Assembly (NCBI RefSeq): GCF_916619195.1
Contig: NZ_CAKAKL010000002.1
Location: forward strand, 1,118,001-1,182,000
Length of the DNA stretch: 64,000 nt
Source: Inquilinus sp. Marseille-Q2685
GTDB taxonomy: Bacteria; Pseudomonadota; Alphaproteobacteria; DSM-16000; Inquilinaceae
Direction: 5' to 3'
The notes below the pieces were generated by a model. The model was not told where the DNA came from. It did no database searches and saw only the letters and a list, made by a program, of their open reading frames with translations. Numbering within the stretch: the stretch's first letter is position 1; the number at the start of each line of letters is the position of its first letter. The position numbers and the translations under genes are program-made. Shown piece by piece: positions 44,586-53,867 of the stretch.

Positions 44586-46805
44586 TCAGGCGCCGAGCGC
44601 CGCCTTCACCCGCTGCGGCAGGAACGGATAGTGCCGAAGCCGCACGCCGCCGGTGAGCCGCGCCACCGCATTGGCGATCGCGGGACCGACCGGCGGCAGG
44701 CCGACCTGGCCGACGCCCCCGATCGGGCTCTCGGGCGTCGGAATCACGGCGACCTCGATATCGGGCACCTCGGACATGCGGATCACCCGATAGGTGTCGA
44801 AGTTCGACTCCTGCACCCGGCCATCGACGATGTTGATCTGTTCGAACAGCGCCTGGCTGATGCCGTTGGTGATCCCGGTCATCATCTGCGCTTCGATGTT
44901 GCGCGGCTGGACCGCCACCCCCGGATCGACCGCGCACCACACCGAATGCACGCGGATCTCGCCGCTCTGCCGGTCGAGCGACACCTCGGCGATCTGTGCG
45001 CAGTGGGAGCCGAACGCATCGGAATAGGCGAGGCCGAGCGCGCGCCCGTCGCGCGGGCGGTCCCATTCCGCCATCCGCGCGACGGCCTCGACGACCCTGC
45101 GCGCCCGCGGCTGGTCCTGCAGCAGCTCCAGCCGGAGCGCCAGGGGATCGACGCCCCTGGCCGCTGCGATCTCATCGACCACGCATTCGATGGCGAACCT
45201 GGTGTAGCCGACTCCGACCGCGAACCAGAAGCCGACGTCCAGCCCGTTGTCCTGGCGGATATACTCGATCCGATGCGCCGGGACGGCGTAGTTGAACTCC
45301 GCGCCCTCGGTGACGACATCGTCGTGGCCTCCTGCGCTCTCGAGCAGCTGGGGCATCGTCCGGGCAAAAATGGAATCCGCCACGATGCGGTGCCGCCAGC
45401 CGAGGATGGCCCCGCCGGTGTCGAGCCCGACCTGGATGTGCTGCGCCGCGAGCGGCCGGTACTTGTCGTGCTGGACGTCGTCTTCGCGGCTCCAGACGAC
45501 CTTGACCGGGCGGCCCTGCTCCGCCTTGGCCAGCGACACCGCGTCGACGATGAAGTCGGCCTCCGCCTTGCGGCCGAAGCCGCCGCCGAGCAGCATCGTG
45601 TTCACCTTGACCTTGTCGGGGGTGGTACCGGCCACCTCCGCGGCGAAGCCCTGGGTGCCCGTCGGGCCCTGTGTCGGCGCCCAGATCTCGACCGTGTCGC
45701 CGGTCACCAGCGCCGTGGCGTTCATCGGCTCCATGGTCGCATGGCAGACGTGGTCGCTCAGGTAGTCGGCCTCGATGACCGTCGCGGCCCCCGAGATCGC
45801 CGCCGGCGCATCGCCTTCGGCGAGAGCATCGACCCCCGTCCGGGCGAGGTCGCGGCCGACGCTGCGGTACTGTTCCAGCAGCCGGTCGCTGGTGTAGCGG
45901 CGGACCCGCGACGACGTGCTCCAGGTCACGTCGAGCAGATCCTTGGCCCGCATCGTCGCCTCTATCGTCTCGCCGATGACGCCGACGCCGTAAGGCAGCG
46001 GGACGATCTGCCTGACGCCCGGTACCGCTTTGGCCGCGGCGTCGTCGATGGCTTCCGGCGTCTCGTCCTGGACGGGCGCCCGCAAGACCGCCCCGTACAG
46101 CATGCCCGGGCGCTGCACGTCGATGCCGAACCTCGCGCTGCCGTCGACCTTTGACGGCAGGTCGGCGCGGTTGATGGCCGGATTGCCGATATAGCGCCAC
46201 CGCTCGCGCGGTTTCAGATCGGCAGCGGTCGCCTGCGGCAACGGGTCGGGAAGCTCGCCGGTCGCGGCGATCGCGCCGTAGTCGAGCGAGCGGCCCGATG
46301 GCGCGTGCACGACCCGGTTGGGCTCGGTCGCGAGTTCGCCCACCGGAACCTTCAGCAGGCCGGCGGCACTCGCCAGGATGATCTTGCGGGTCTGGGCGCC
46401 GACCAGGCGCAGCATCTCGTAGTAGCCCCGCGTGGATTCGCTGCCGCCGGTGAGCTGGATGCCGTAGAAGCCGGGGTTGCCGTAGGTCTCCGCGTCGGAC
46501 GGAGCCTGGACGATGCGCACCTTGTCCCAGTCGGCATCCATGTCCTCGGCGATCAGCAGCGGCAGCGTCGTCATGATCCCCTGCCCCATCTCGGAGGCGG
46601 GCGACGTGATGATCACCGCGCCGTCGGCTGCGATGGTCACCCAGGCGTTCGGCCGGTAACCGCCCTCGACCGCGGGAACCACGGCGGCGCCCGAGGCGTC
46701 CCGAGGCGGGCCGCCGAACGCGACCGCGATGCCGATGCCGCCGGCCGAGACGAGAAAGCTGCGCCGCGACAGCGCGCGGCTGCGAAGCTGCAAGGTCCCG
46801 GTCAC
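44586..46805 (-). CDS. Molybdenum hydroxylase large subunit (isoquinoline-1-oxidoreductase/aldehyde oxidase type)
   Basis: The 739-residue molybdopterin subunit begins with a twin-arginine signal (SRRSFLVSAGGIGIAVAFGG), so it is exported folded. Molybdopterin-binding regions include SPASEMGQGIMTTLPLLIAE, NTMLLGGGFGRKAEADFIVD and PMNATAL. The C-terminal catalytic motif, normally GxGE, reads GGVGQVGLPPVGPAIANAV, with Gln where Glu is expected. It pairs with the 2Fe-2S subunit gene 3 bases upstream. No cytochrome or maturation factor gene is adjacent. The substrate is probably an aldehyde or N-heterocycle. Confidence 0.88.
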   Translation of the reverse strand: MTGTLQLRSRALSRRSFLVSAGGIGIAVAFGGPPRDASGAAVVPAVEGGYRPNAWVTIAADGAVIITSPASEMGQGIMTTLPLLIAEDMDADWDKVRIVQAPSDAETYGNPGFYGIQLTGGSESTRGYYEMLRLVGAQTRKIILASAAGLLKVPVGELATEPNRVVHAPSGRSLDYGAIAATGELPDPLPQATAADLKPRERWRYIGNPAINRADLPSKVDGSARFGIDVQRPGMLYGAVLRAPVQDETPEAIDDAAAKAVPGVRQIVPLPYGVGVIGETIEATMRAKDLLDVTWSTSSRVRRYTSDRLLEQYRSVGRDLARTGVDALAEGDAPAAISGAATVIEADYLSDHVCHATMEPMNATALVTGDTVEIWAPTQGPTGTQGFAAEVAGTTPDKVKVNTMLLGGGFGRKAEADFIVDAVSLAKAEQGRPVKVVWSREDDVQHDKYRPLAAQHIQVGLDTGGAILGWRHRIVADSIFARTMPQLLESAGGHDDVVTEGAEFNYAVPAHRIEYIRQDNGLDVGFWFAVGVGYTRFAIECVVDEIAAARGVDPLALRLELLQDQPRARRVVEAVARMAEWDRPRDGRALGLAYSDAFGSHCAQIAEVSLDRQSGEIRVHSVWCAVDPGVAVQPRNIEAQMMTGITNGISQALFEQINIVDGRVQESNFDTYRVIRMSEVPDIEVAVIPTPESPIGGVGQVGLPPVGPAIANAVARLTGGVRLRHYPFLPQRVKAALGA

Positions 46806-46808
46806 GGC

Positions 46809-47261
46809 TCAGGCCTCCCTTGCGGCGCGCTGGATCGCGCTGATGATTCTCTGATAGGTCCCGCAGCGGCAGATGTTGCCGTCCATGTGCTCGACGATCT
46901 GGTCGCGGGTCGGGTTGGGGGTGTCGGCGAGGAGAGCGGCCGCCTGCATGATCTGTCCGGACTGGCAGTAGCCGCATTGCGGCACCTGCTCGGCGATCCA
47001 GGCCTTCTGCAGCGGGTGACTCGCATCCGGCGACAGGCCTTCGATCGTCGTCACCTCCCGGCCGGCCACGTCCTGAAGAGCGGTGACGCAGGAGCGCGCC
47101 GGCGCGCCGTCGACATGGACGGTGCAGGCACCGCATTGCGCGATGCCGCAGCCGAACTTGGTGCCGGTGAGCTTCAGATGCTCCCGGATCACCCACAGCA
47201 GCGGCGTATCGGGTCCGGCGGCGACATCCACCGCCCGCCCGTTGATCGTGAACGCTGTCAT
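46809..47261 (-). CDS. (2Fe-2S)-binding subunit of the molybdenum hydroxylase
   Basis: The 150-residue protein binds two iron-sulfur clusters. The plant-type cluster uses [20 protein letters not shown] with a fourth Cys in ARSCVTAL, and the second cluster uses [14 protein letters not shown] and [15 protein letters not shown] at 47261 is chosen; an upstream start at 47279 lacks support. It opens the operon with the large subunit and is divergent from an AraC-family regulator. Confidence 0.92.
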   Translation of the reverse strand: MTAFTINGRAVDVAAGPDTPLLWVIREHLKLTGTKFGCGIAQCGACTVHVDGAPARSCVTALQDVAGREVTTIEGLSPDASHPLQKAWIAEQVPQCGYCQSGQIMQAAALLADTPNPTRDQIVEHMDGNICRCGTYQRIISAIQRAAREA

Positions 47262-47405
47262 GAGGGCTGCTCTCTCCACCCGGTTACAGGCTTTCGGAGG
47301 CGCCGCACCTGGATCACCTCCGCTGGATACCCCACGGTAGGAGTCCGAGGGCGTACGATCTATGCTGGAACGTCCGCGTTATCTTCTCGATCGTCCGGAA
47401 CTGCC

Positions 47406-48464
47406 ATGGACCCGCTTTCAGACGTGCTGTCGCTGCTGAAGCCGCGCAGCTATGTGTCCGCCGGCTTCGACGCGGGCGGGGACTGGTCGATCCAGTTCGA
47501 CCACCAGCACGACCGCATCAAATGCTACGCCGTGACGTCCGGCGCGTGCTGGCTGGCTGTGGAGGGCGTTCCCGAACCGGTGCGCCTGAGGGCCGGGGAC
47601 TGCTTCGTGCTGCCGAGCGGGCGGCCGTTCCGCCTGGCCAGCGACCTGGCCCTGACGCCTGTGGACGCCGGCACCGTCTTTCCGCCCGCGCGGGATGGCG
47701 GCGTCGTCACCTTCAACGGCGGCGGGGATTTCTTTCTGGTCGGCAGCCGCTTCGCCGTCAGCGGCCACCATGCCGGCATCCTGCTGCGGATGCTGCCGCC
47801 CATCGTGCACATCCGGAAGGAACCGGACCAGGCGGCGCTGCGCTGGTCGGTGGAGCGGATGATGCAGGAGCTGCACGAGCGGCAGCCGGGCGGGTTTCTG
47901 GTCGCGCAGCACCTCGCGCACATGATGCTGGTCCAGGCCCTGCGGCTGCATCTGGAGGAAGGACGGAGCGGCGGCGTCGGCTGGTTCTTCGCCCTGGCGG
48001 ACAGGCAGATGGGCGCGGCGATCGGCGCCATGCACGCCGATCCGGCGCATCGCTGGACCTTGCAGGAGCTGGCGGCGCGCGCCGGCATGTCCCGATCGGT
48101 CTTCGCCCTGAAGTTCAAGGAGAAGGTCGGGGAGGCCCCGATGGAGTACCTGACGCGCTGGCGAATGCTGCTGGCCGGGGACAGGCTGGCGAATTCCGGC
48201 GATCCGGTCTCCGCCATCGCCCCGTCGCTCGGATATGAGTCCGAAAGCGCCTTCAGCACGGCGTTCAAGCGGGTGATGGGCTGCTCGCCAAGGCAGTATG
48301 GCCGCGGCGCCCGCCTCGCCTCCCCCGTGTGGGGAGACGACGACGGGGCGATAGGCACGGACGAGATGCGCCCGGTCAGCGCGGCTGCGGCCGCAGCGTC
48401 AGCAGGTCCGCGATCCGGTTGTGCGAGATCATCTGCGTCTGCAACTGCTCGTGGGCGGCGTTGA
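47406..48464 (+). CDS. AraC-family transcriptional regulator with cupin N-terminus
   Basis: The 352-residue regulator has an AraC_binding_2-like cupin (WSIQFDHQHDRIKCYAVTSG, VRLRAGDCFVLPSGRPFRLA) and a C-terminal AraC double helix-turn-helix (WTLQELAARAGMSRSVFALK, PMEYLTRWRMLLAGDRLANS, SAIAPSLGYESESAFSTAFK, GCSPRQYGR; about residues 220-305). The last 45 residues are low-complexity Ala/Ser/Arg and overlap the convergent SDR gene by 89 bases. It is divergent from the molybdenum hydroxylase operon, its likely target. Confidence 0.9.
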   Translation: MDPLSDVLSLLKPRSYVSAGFDAGGDWSIQFDHQHDRIKCYAVTSGACWLAVEGVPEPVRLRAGDCFVLPSGRPFRLASDLALTPVDAGTVFPPARDGGVVTFNGGGDFFLVGSRFAVSGHHAGILLRMLPPIVHIRKEPDQAALRWSVERMMQELHERQPGGFLVAQHLAHMMLVQALRLHLEEGRSGGVGWFFALADRQMGAAIGAMHADPAHRWTLQELAARAGMSRSVFALKFKEKVGEAPMEYLTRWRMLLAGDRLANSGDPVSAIAPSLGYESESAFSTAFKRVMGCSPRQYGRGARLASPVWGDDDGAIGTDEMRPVSAAAAAASAGPRSGCARSSASATARGRR

Positions 48465-49395
48465 CCGGGTCGATGCCGTCCCTGTAGGGGCCGACCGTCA
48501 GCCGCGACGGCCGCCCGCCGAACTCCATCGCGGCCAGCGCGACGACTGCGTCCGAGACCTCCTTCGGGTCGAGCTCCGGGTCGGGAACGAGATCGGCCAG
48601 CATCGCCTCGATATGGCGCGCATAAGGCTCCGTCCGCGCGCGCTCGGCGTCCGGAAGCTCGCCCAGCATCCGCTCCCAGTGACGCACCGCATTGGCCTGC
48701 AGCTGCGTCGGATAGGCGCCGGCGGGCTGCACCACGACCACCTCGATGTTGGAGGCGGCGGCTTCGTAGGCGAGCGCGTCCGCGGCGGCCTCGACGGCCA
48801 GCTTCGATGCGCAATAGCCGCCCAGCATCGGGTCGATGGCGCGACCGAGCGCGCTCGACATCTGGATGATCGTCCCGCCCCGCTGGGCGCGCATCTGCGG
48901 CAGCACCTCGCGGTACAGGCGCAGCGCCCCGTTCAGGTTGGTCTCCAGATTGGCGCCGAACCAGGCCGGCGTCTGTACCTCCACCGGGCCCGGGACGACG
49001 ATGCCGGCATTGCTGACCAACACATCGATCCGGCCGGCGGCGGCAACCGCGCGGGAGATGCCGGCGGCGACCGACGCGTCGCTCAGCACGTCGATCTCGA
49101 CCACCTCCAGGCTCAAGCCGTCCTCCGCGAGTGCGGCGAGCTCGCGGGCCGCCGGCGCGTTGCGGCCGCCGGCATCGCGCATCGTCGCGAAGACCCAGGC
49201 GCCCTGCCGGGCGAAGCCTTCCGCCATCAATCGGCCGAAGCCGGAGCTGGTGCCGGTGATCACGACCACCGGGGGCTGCGCCGCCTGTGCCCGGAGCGGG
49301 CGGGCCATCACCATCAGCCCTGCCGCCATGCCGGCCTGCAGCAACACCCGGCGGCTAGCCCCGGTCCGCAACCGGCCTTCGTCATTCACGGTCAT
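48376..49395 (-). CDS. SDR oxidoreductase with Tat-like signal
   Basis: The 339-residue protein joins a twin-arginine-like signal (ASRRVLLQAGMAAGLMVMAR) to an SDR fold: VVVITGTSSGFGRLMAEGFA, VLVSNAGIVVPG, catalytic Ser in IIQMSSALG and YCASKLAVEAAADAL. An exported SDR is unusual because NAD(P) is scarce in the periplasm. ATG at 49395 has GGAGGG 8 bases upstream. It is convergent with the AraC-family gene. The substrate is unknown. Confidence 0.85.
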   Translation of the reverse strand: MTVNDEGRLRTGASRRVLLQAGMAAGLMVMARPLRAQAAQPPVVVITGTSSGFGRLMAEGFARQGAWVFATMRDAGGRNAPAARELAALAEDGLSLEVVEIDVLSDASVAAGISRAVAAAGRIDVLVSNAGIVVPGPVEVQTPAWFGANLETNLNGALRLYREVLPQMRAQRGGTIIQMSSALGRAIDPMLGGYCASKLAVEAAADALAYEAAASNIEVVVVQPAGAYPTQLQANAVRHWERMLGELPDAERARTEPYARHIEAMLADLVPDPELDPKEVSDAVVALAAMEFGGRPSRLTVGPYRDGIDPVNAAHEQLQTQMISHNRIADLLTLRPQPR

Positions 49396-49520
49396 CACAT
49401 GCCCTCCCGTGATCATCGACGGCGGGCAGGATCACATGGCGGGGAGGCGTCGTGGTAGGAGCGACAATTTGGAAACACTGTCTCACTTGCGCTAACAGCC
49501 GCGCCGGCTTGGGTGCGCCG

Positions 49521-50417
49521 TCAGGCGGCCCGGACGCGCAGCTTGGCGGCGAGGAAATCCAGCAGGGCCCGATGCGCGGCGGTCGGATGGCGGCCGCTCG
49601 CATAGACCGCGTACAGACCGCCGCTGTCGACGCCGTGCCGCTTCAGGACTTGCCGGAGCCTCCCGGCATCGAGATCGTCCTGGACGACGCCGGTGGGCAG
49701 CAGGGCGAGTCCCAGGCCGGCCACCGCGGCGCGAAGCGCAGCCTGCGCGCTGTTCACGGCGATGCGGCCCTGCATATGGACCTCCTCCGGCCCCTGCGGG
49801 CCGTCGAGCCGCCAGGCGGCATTGTCCACGGACGGACCCAGCACGACGGCGTCATGCGCGGGCAGGTCGCCGACAGACCGTGGCGTTCCCCGGCGCGACA
49901 GATAGCCGGGGCTGGCGACCACGATCCGCTTCGCCGGGCCGAGCTTGCGGGCGACGAGGCTCGAGCTGGACAGCCGGCCGGTGCGGATGGCGATGTCGAT
50001 GCGCCTCTCGATGAGATCGACATAGTCGTCGCTGAGGTGTAACTCCACCTTGACGTCCGGGAACCGGGTGCAGAACTCTGCCACCCACTCGATCAGGTAG
50101 CGCACGCCGAAATAGACGGGCGCCGTCAGCCGCAGCGTGCCGCTGGGCACCCGCTGTGTCGCCGCGACCCGCTCGGACGCGGCTTCCAGATGCCGGAGGC
50201 CGAGATCGACCTCGTCGAGATAGGCCCGGCCGAGCGAGGTCAGCTCGATCTTGCGCGTCGTGCGGTGCAGCAGGCGTGCCCCGATCTCCTCCTCCAGCCG
50301 CGCGATGTTCCGGCTGACGGTCGCCTTCGGCAAGCCCAGCATCCGTGCCGCCCCGGAAAAGCTCCCCGCCCGCACCACGCGCGAGAACAGGATCAGGTGG
50401 TTGAGATCGACCGCCAA
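49521..50417 (-). CDS. LysR-family transcriptional regulator
   Basis: The 298-residue regulator has the N-terminal winged helix (DLNHLILFSRVVRAGSFSGA, ARMLGLPKATVSRNIARLEE) and a LysR substrate domain (GTLRLTAPVYFGVRYLIEWV, GLGLALLPTGVVQDDLDAGR). It belongs to the group near DmlR. It is divergent from an AAA ATPase gene 81 bases away and in line with the SDR gene downstream; the target is uncertain. Confidence 0.9.
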   Translation of the reverse strand: MAVDLNHLILFSRVVRAGSFSGAARMLGLPKATVSRNIARLEEEIGARLLHRTTRKIELTSLGRAYLDEVDLGLRHLEAASERVAATQRVPSGTLRLTAPVYFGVRYLIEWVAEFCTRFPDVKVELHLSDDYVDLIERRIDIAIRTGRLSSSSLVARKLGPAKRIVVASPGYLSRRGTPRSVGDLPAHDAVVLGPSVDNAAWRLDGPQGPEEVHMQGRIAVNSAQAALRAAVAGLGLALLPTGVVQDDLDAGRLRQVLKRHGVDSGGLYAVYASGRHPTAAHRALLDFLAAKLRVRAA

Positions 50418-50498
50418 TTGGCGACTCCGATGGAACAGTCACCCCCGAATGTCACACCGACGATAACGTCGTTTCGCTATCCTCGAAAGGAGACGCTC

Positions 50499-51047
50499 AT
50501 GTCAGCAGACGCCCCGATGAACCGTTTCGTCGTCATCTCCGGCTGCTCGGGCGGCGGCAAGTCGACGCTGCTGGCAGAGCTCGCCCGGCGCGGCCATGCC
50601 GTGGTCGAGGAGCCCGGGCGGCGCATCGTCAAGGAGGAGCTGGAGAGCGGCGGCCGGGCCCTGCCCTGGGTCGACGGGCCGGCCTTCGCCCGCCGCGCCA
50701 TCGTCCTGGCGTTGGCCGACCGCGCCGCGGCCGAGGGCCGGCCCGGCTGGGTGTTCTTCGACCGCGGCCTCGTCGACGCCGCGTCCGCGCTGCAGCACAT
50801 GACCGGCGAGCCGGCGCTGGAGACTCTGGCCCGGTCCAACCCCTATCACCGGCGCGTGTTCCTGACCCCGCCCTGGCCGGAGATCTACGGCACCGATCCG
50901 GAACGGCGCCACGGCCTCGACGCAGCCCTGGAGGAATACGAGCGGCTGCTCCAGGACTATCCGACGCTGGGCTACGAGGTCGTGATCCTGCCGAAGACCG
51001 GCGTGGCGGAACGGGCCGAGTTCGTCCTGGCCACCCTGGCGACGTAG
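50499..51047 (+). CDS. AAA family ATPase/nucleotide kinase-like protein
   Basis: The 182-residue P-loop protein has FVVISGCSGGGKSTLLAELA (Walker A near residue 17) and RPGWVFFDRGLVDAASAL (Walker B-like, AAA_28 group), with EERHG-type lid residues (DPERRHGLDAALEEYERL). It resembles small uncharacterised kinases that act on metabolites or nucleotides. GAAAGGAG precedes the ATG. It is convergent with the TfoX-like gene, whose stop is adjacent. Confidence 0.82.
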   Translation: MSADAPMNRFVVISGCSGGGKSTLLAELARRGHAVVEEPGRRIVKEELESGGRALPWVDGPAFARRAIVLALADRAAAEGRPGWVFFDRGLVDAASALQHMTGEPALETLARSNPYHRRVFLTPPWPEIYGTDPERRHGLDAALEEYERLLQDYPTLGYEVVILPKTGVAERAEFVLATLAT

Positions 51048-51377
51048 CTATTTCGGCGGCAGGGTGCGGACGAAGGCGAGCGCGGCGTCGAGCAGCCGCC
51101 GGCGCAGCGCGTCGTCGCCATAGGCGGCCGCGCCGGCCCGCACCCAGCCCGGCATGTGACGGCCCTGCATGATCATCGGCGCGACGTCGGGCTGCTCCAG
51201 CGCCCAGCCGTCATTCCCTTTGCCGAGGCGGACCAGCATGCTGTCGACCCGGGCGCCGCACAGCAGGTTGCCGTGCAGCAGCCAAGCCAGGCCGCCGAAC
51301 ATCCGCTTCTCGTCCAGGCCGGGCTCCGTGCCCAGCGCCTCGCGCACCAGCTCCTCAAGCCCCGGATCGCGCGCCAT
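51048..51377 (-). CDS. TfoX/Sxy N-terminal domain protein
   Basis: The 109-residue protein is a single TfoX_N domain: KRMFGGLAWLLHGNLLCGAR and DSMLVRLGKGNDGWALEQPD are the family core. In some gamma-proteobacteria TfoX/Sxy turns on competence, but single-domain versions elsewhere have no known role. It lies 15 bases downstream of the GntR gene on the same strand and may be cotranscribed. Confidence 0.85.
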   Translation of the reverse strand: MARDPGLEELVREALGTEPGLDEKRMFGGLAWLLHGNLLCGARVDSMLVRLGKGNDGWALEQPDVAPMIMQGRHMPGWVRAGAAAYGDDALRRRLLDAALAFVRTLPPK

Positions 51378-51392
51378 GTCGCCCTCCCCGCC

Positions 51393-52247
51393 TTAGCTCG
51401 GCCCAGCCACCTTCTCGGCGATGCCGCGGTTGCGGGTCAGCATCGCCACCACCGCGTCCCGCGCCTTCTGCGGATCGCGGCCGCGGATGCCCTCGGCGAT
51501 CGCCATATGATAGTCGGCCGAGGGGCTGTAGGCGTATTCCGCCGCGATGCCGTGGGCCGAGACCAGGAACTGCACCCGCAGCAGCACGTCGAGCGGCCGG
51601 GCGAAGCCGGAGAGCAGCCGGTTGTGCGAGGCGTTCAGCACCGCCAGGTGGAAGGCCACATCGGTGTCCAGCACCTGCGGCATGGACTCCACCGCCAGCC
51701 GCGCGGCCAGGACGACGATGGCATCCGCCTCCTCGTCCGTGGCGCGCAGGGCCGCCAGCTCGGCCGCCTGCGGCTCGACGATCTCGCGCAGCTCGGAGAT
51801 CTCGACCAGGAAGCGGCCGATGCCGTCCGGCTCGCGCAGATGCCAGGCCAGCACGTCGGGGTCGAGGATCGACCATTCCTCGCGCGGCCGGATGCGCGAG
51901 CCGTAGCGCCGGGCGGTGCGGATCAGCCCCTTGCCGGCCAGGACCTTGATCGCCTCGCGCATGGCGTTGCGGCCGACCGCGTATTCGGCGGCCAGCTCGG
52001 TCTCGGTCGGCAGCGGGCGATCGCCGTCATAACGGCCGGCGACGATGGCGCGGCCCAGCGCCTGCCCCGTCTGGCGCACCGCGCCGCCCGCGAGCGAGCG
52101 GCCGGACGCGCCGGACAGGGTGCTTTCCAGCGGGGCGGCCAATGCCTCGGGGTCCGAAGGTCCGCTGGTGGGAGAGAGCCGCCGATCCGCCAATGCCGCG
52201 CCGTGGAAACAGGTCAGAAAATGCTCGCCGACGTCGTCATCGGACAC
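51393..52247 (-). CDS. GntR/FadR-family transcriptional regulator (FCD domain)
   Basis: The 284-residue regulator has a winged helix (DRPLPTETELAAEYAVGRNA, MREAIKVLAGKGLIRTARRY) and an FCD ligand domain (FLVEISELREIVEPQAAELA, DVAFHLAVLNASHNRLL, DYHMAIAEGIRGRDPQKARD) whose His residues usually bind a metal. About 55 N-terminal residues precede the winged helix, so the start at 52247, which overlaps the PhyH-HEAT gene by 34 bases, may be too long. It is the last gene of the sugar cluster operon. Confidence 0.88.
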   Translation of the reverse strand: MSDDDVGEHFLTCFHGAALADRRLSPTSGPSDPEALAAPLESTLSGASGRSLAGGAVRQTGQALGRAIVAGRYDGDRPLPTETELAAEYAVGRNAMREAIKVLAGKGLIRTARRYGSRIRPREEWSILDPDVLAWHLREPDGIGRFLVEISELREIVEPQAAELAALRATDEEADAIVVLAARLAVESMPQVLDTDVAFHLAVLNASHNRLLSGFARPLDVLLRVQFLVSAHGIAAEYAYSPSADYHMAIAEGIRGRDPQKARDAVVAMLTRNRGIAEKVAGPS

Positions 52248-53773
52248 CAGCGGGAAAGCTTCAGATAGGGTAGCAGCACCCGGTACGCGGCGTCATCCCC
52301 GATGCGGGACAGCGCCTCGACCGCATAGCCGCGGACATAGCGGTTCGGGTCCTGGGTCAGCACCCGGCCCAGCGCCGGCACCGCCGCGGCCGCTGCCTGC
52401 CCCATCCGCGCGAGGCCGAGAACCGCATCGAAGCGCACCTCCTCGTCCGCATCCTCGAGGGCCTGGGCCAGCGCGGCGACGATCGCGTCATCGGCCGGCT
52501 TCAGCCCCAGCGCCTCGACCGCGGCGATGCGCAGATGCGGGTCGGCGTCGCGGGTGGCGGCGATCAGCGCGTCGCGCGCCTCCGGCCCCGTCCCGGCGAT
52601 CTCGCCCAGGGCGAAGGCGGCCAGCTTGCGCGACCGGCCGGCGCCGCCGCGCAGCAGGCGCAGCAGCTCCGGCACGGCCGGCGCGCCGATCTCGACCAAC
52701 CCGTAGATGGAGGACAGGGCGATGCAGTCCTTCCCCGTCAGCCGGCCGGCATCGCTCTTCTGCGTGCCGTCCTCCGGGTCGCGCCGCGTGTCGGCCTCGA
52801 CCCGCTGCACCAGCGCCGGCAGCGCGGCCTCGCCGATCGCGCCGAGGGCATAGGCGGCGTCGAGCTGCAGCGCCTCGTCGTCGCTATCGAGATGCGGCAG
52901 CAGCGCCGGCACCAGCGCCGCGGCGGCAGGCCCGAGATCGGCGATGGTCGACATCGCGGCCGCCGCCTCCGCCGGGGTGCCGGCCAGGGCCGTGCGCAGG
53001 GCGTCGAGATCGGCCGAGCCGCCGGCCGCGGTGCCGCCGGTCAGCCAGCGCCACTGCGCCTTCCACGCCGCCTCCATCGGGAAGGACGGCACCTGCTCCG
53101 GCGCCCGCCAGGCCGGGTCGCCGTGCGGCCAGGCCGGCGCGCTGACTGGCGCCATGCGGATGAACTCGAACTTCATCATGAACCGCTTGCCGGCGGTCAG
53201 GTTCTTCATCTTCCGGTGCCAGATGTCATAGTGGATCATCAGCACCGAGCCGGCGGGGCCGGAGCCGTTCTTCTCCAGCGCGTCCGGATCCTGGATCCCG
53301 GCGGCGAGCAGATGGCTGCCCGGCACCACCCCGGTCGGCCCCAGCTCGGCCGGCGTGTCCTGGGGATAGTACATGATCATGACCCAGCGCGGCCGGTGGT
53401 TCCGCACCCGGCGCATGTAGCCCCAGTAGCTGTCCTTGTGCCAATGCTGGATCGGCGAGCCGGGCGGGTTCTTATGCAGGGCCCGGTGCGGGTGCATGAT
53501 GTAGTCCGGGCCCAGCACGCTGGTCAGGGCGCCCTTCACCACCGGGTCCTCGAACACGGCGTTGATCTCCGGCACCAGCGGCAGCAGGTTGTTGCCCGGG
53601 TTCTCGTGCCGGTCGCCGCCGATCAGCTCGTCGAAGCGCTGGAAGATCTGGTCGTGGAACGACTTCGGTAGCGCCGTCTGCAGCACCAGATAGCCGTTCG
53701 CCAGGAACTGCCGGATCTGCGCGTCGGTGAGGAGGCGCGGCGCCTCGGCCTGCGCCGGAACATGCATGTCCAT
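52214..53773 (-). CDS. PhyH-type dioxygenase fused to HEAT repeats
   Basis: The 519-residue protein joins a phytanoyl-CoA dioxygenase-like domain (about 1-230; LLTDAQIRQFLANGYLVLQT, IQHWHKDSYWGYMRR with the HxD pair, and VLMIHYDIWHRKM with the distal His) to five or so HEAT/PBS repeats (about 260-510; for example DEALQLDAAYALGAIGEAAL and DEEVRFDAVLGLARMGQAAA). HEAT repeats usually bind other proteins. Two operators lie in the 94-base gap upstream. Within a sugar transport operon it may hydroxylate a ligand; its role is unknown. Confidence 0.85.
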   Translation of the reverse strand: MDMHVPAQAEAPRLLTDAQIRQFLANGYLVLQTALPKSFHDQIFQRFDELIGGDRHENPGNNLLPLVPEINAVFEDPVVKGALTSVLGPDYIMHPHRALHKNPPGSPIQHWHKDSYWGYMRRVRNHRPRWVMIMYYPQDTPAELGPTGVVPGSHLLAAGIQDPDALEKNGSGPAGSVLMIHYDIWHRKMKNLTAGKRFMMKFEFIRMAPVSAPAWPHGDPAWRAPEQVPSFPMEAAWKAQWRWLTGGTAAGGSADLDALRTALAGTPAEAAAAMSTIADLGPAAAALVPALLPHLDSDDEALQLDAAYALGAIGEAALPALVQRVEADTRRDPEDGTQKSDAGRLTGKDCIALSSIYGLVEIGAPAVPELLRLLRGGAGRSRKLAAFALGEIAGTGPEARDALIAATRDADPHLRIAAVEALGLKPADDAIVAALAQALEDADEEVRFDAVLGLARMGQAAAAAVPALGRVLTQDPNRYVRGYAVEALSRIGDDAAYRVLLPYLKLSRWCPMTTSASIF

Positions 53774-53819
53774 GGTCGGTCCCTTCCCTGCCTATGGCTC
53801 GTGCGTCAATGATGCGACT

Positions 53820-53865
53820 CTAAATGGGATTTAGCAATATGCCTGCCCCTCTAAATCCCCTTTAA
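53820..53865. promoter_or_regulatory. Two copies of a CTAAAT-GGG-ATTTAG operator
   Basis: CTAAATGGGATTTAG (53820-53834) is a perfect inverted repeat, and CTAAATCCCCTTTAA (53851-53865) a close copy. A third lies at 59722-59736. They sit between the permease stop and the PhyH-HEAT start, which suggests a regulated internal promoter, probably bound by one of the two GntR proteins of the cluster. Confidence 0.7.
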
Positions 53866-53867
53866 CG

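Noticed and set aside
44631-46154. 507-codon plus-strand frame
   Set aside because: It is antisense to the molybdenum hydroxylase gene, and the product is His/Arg/Asp-rich without motifs.
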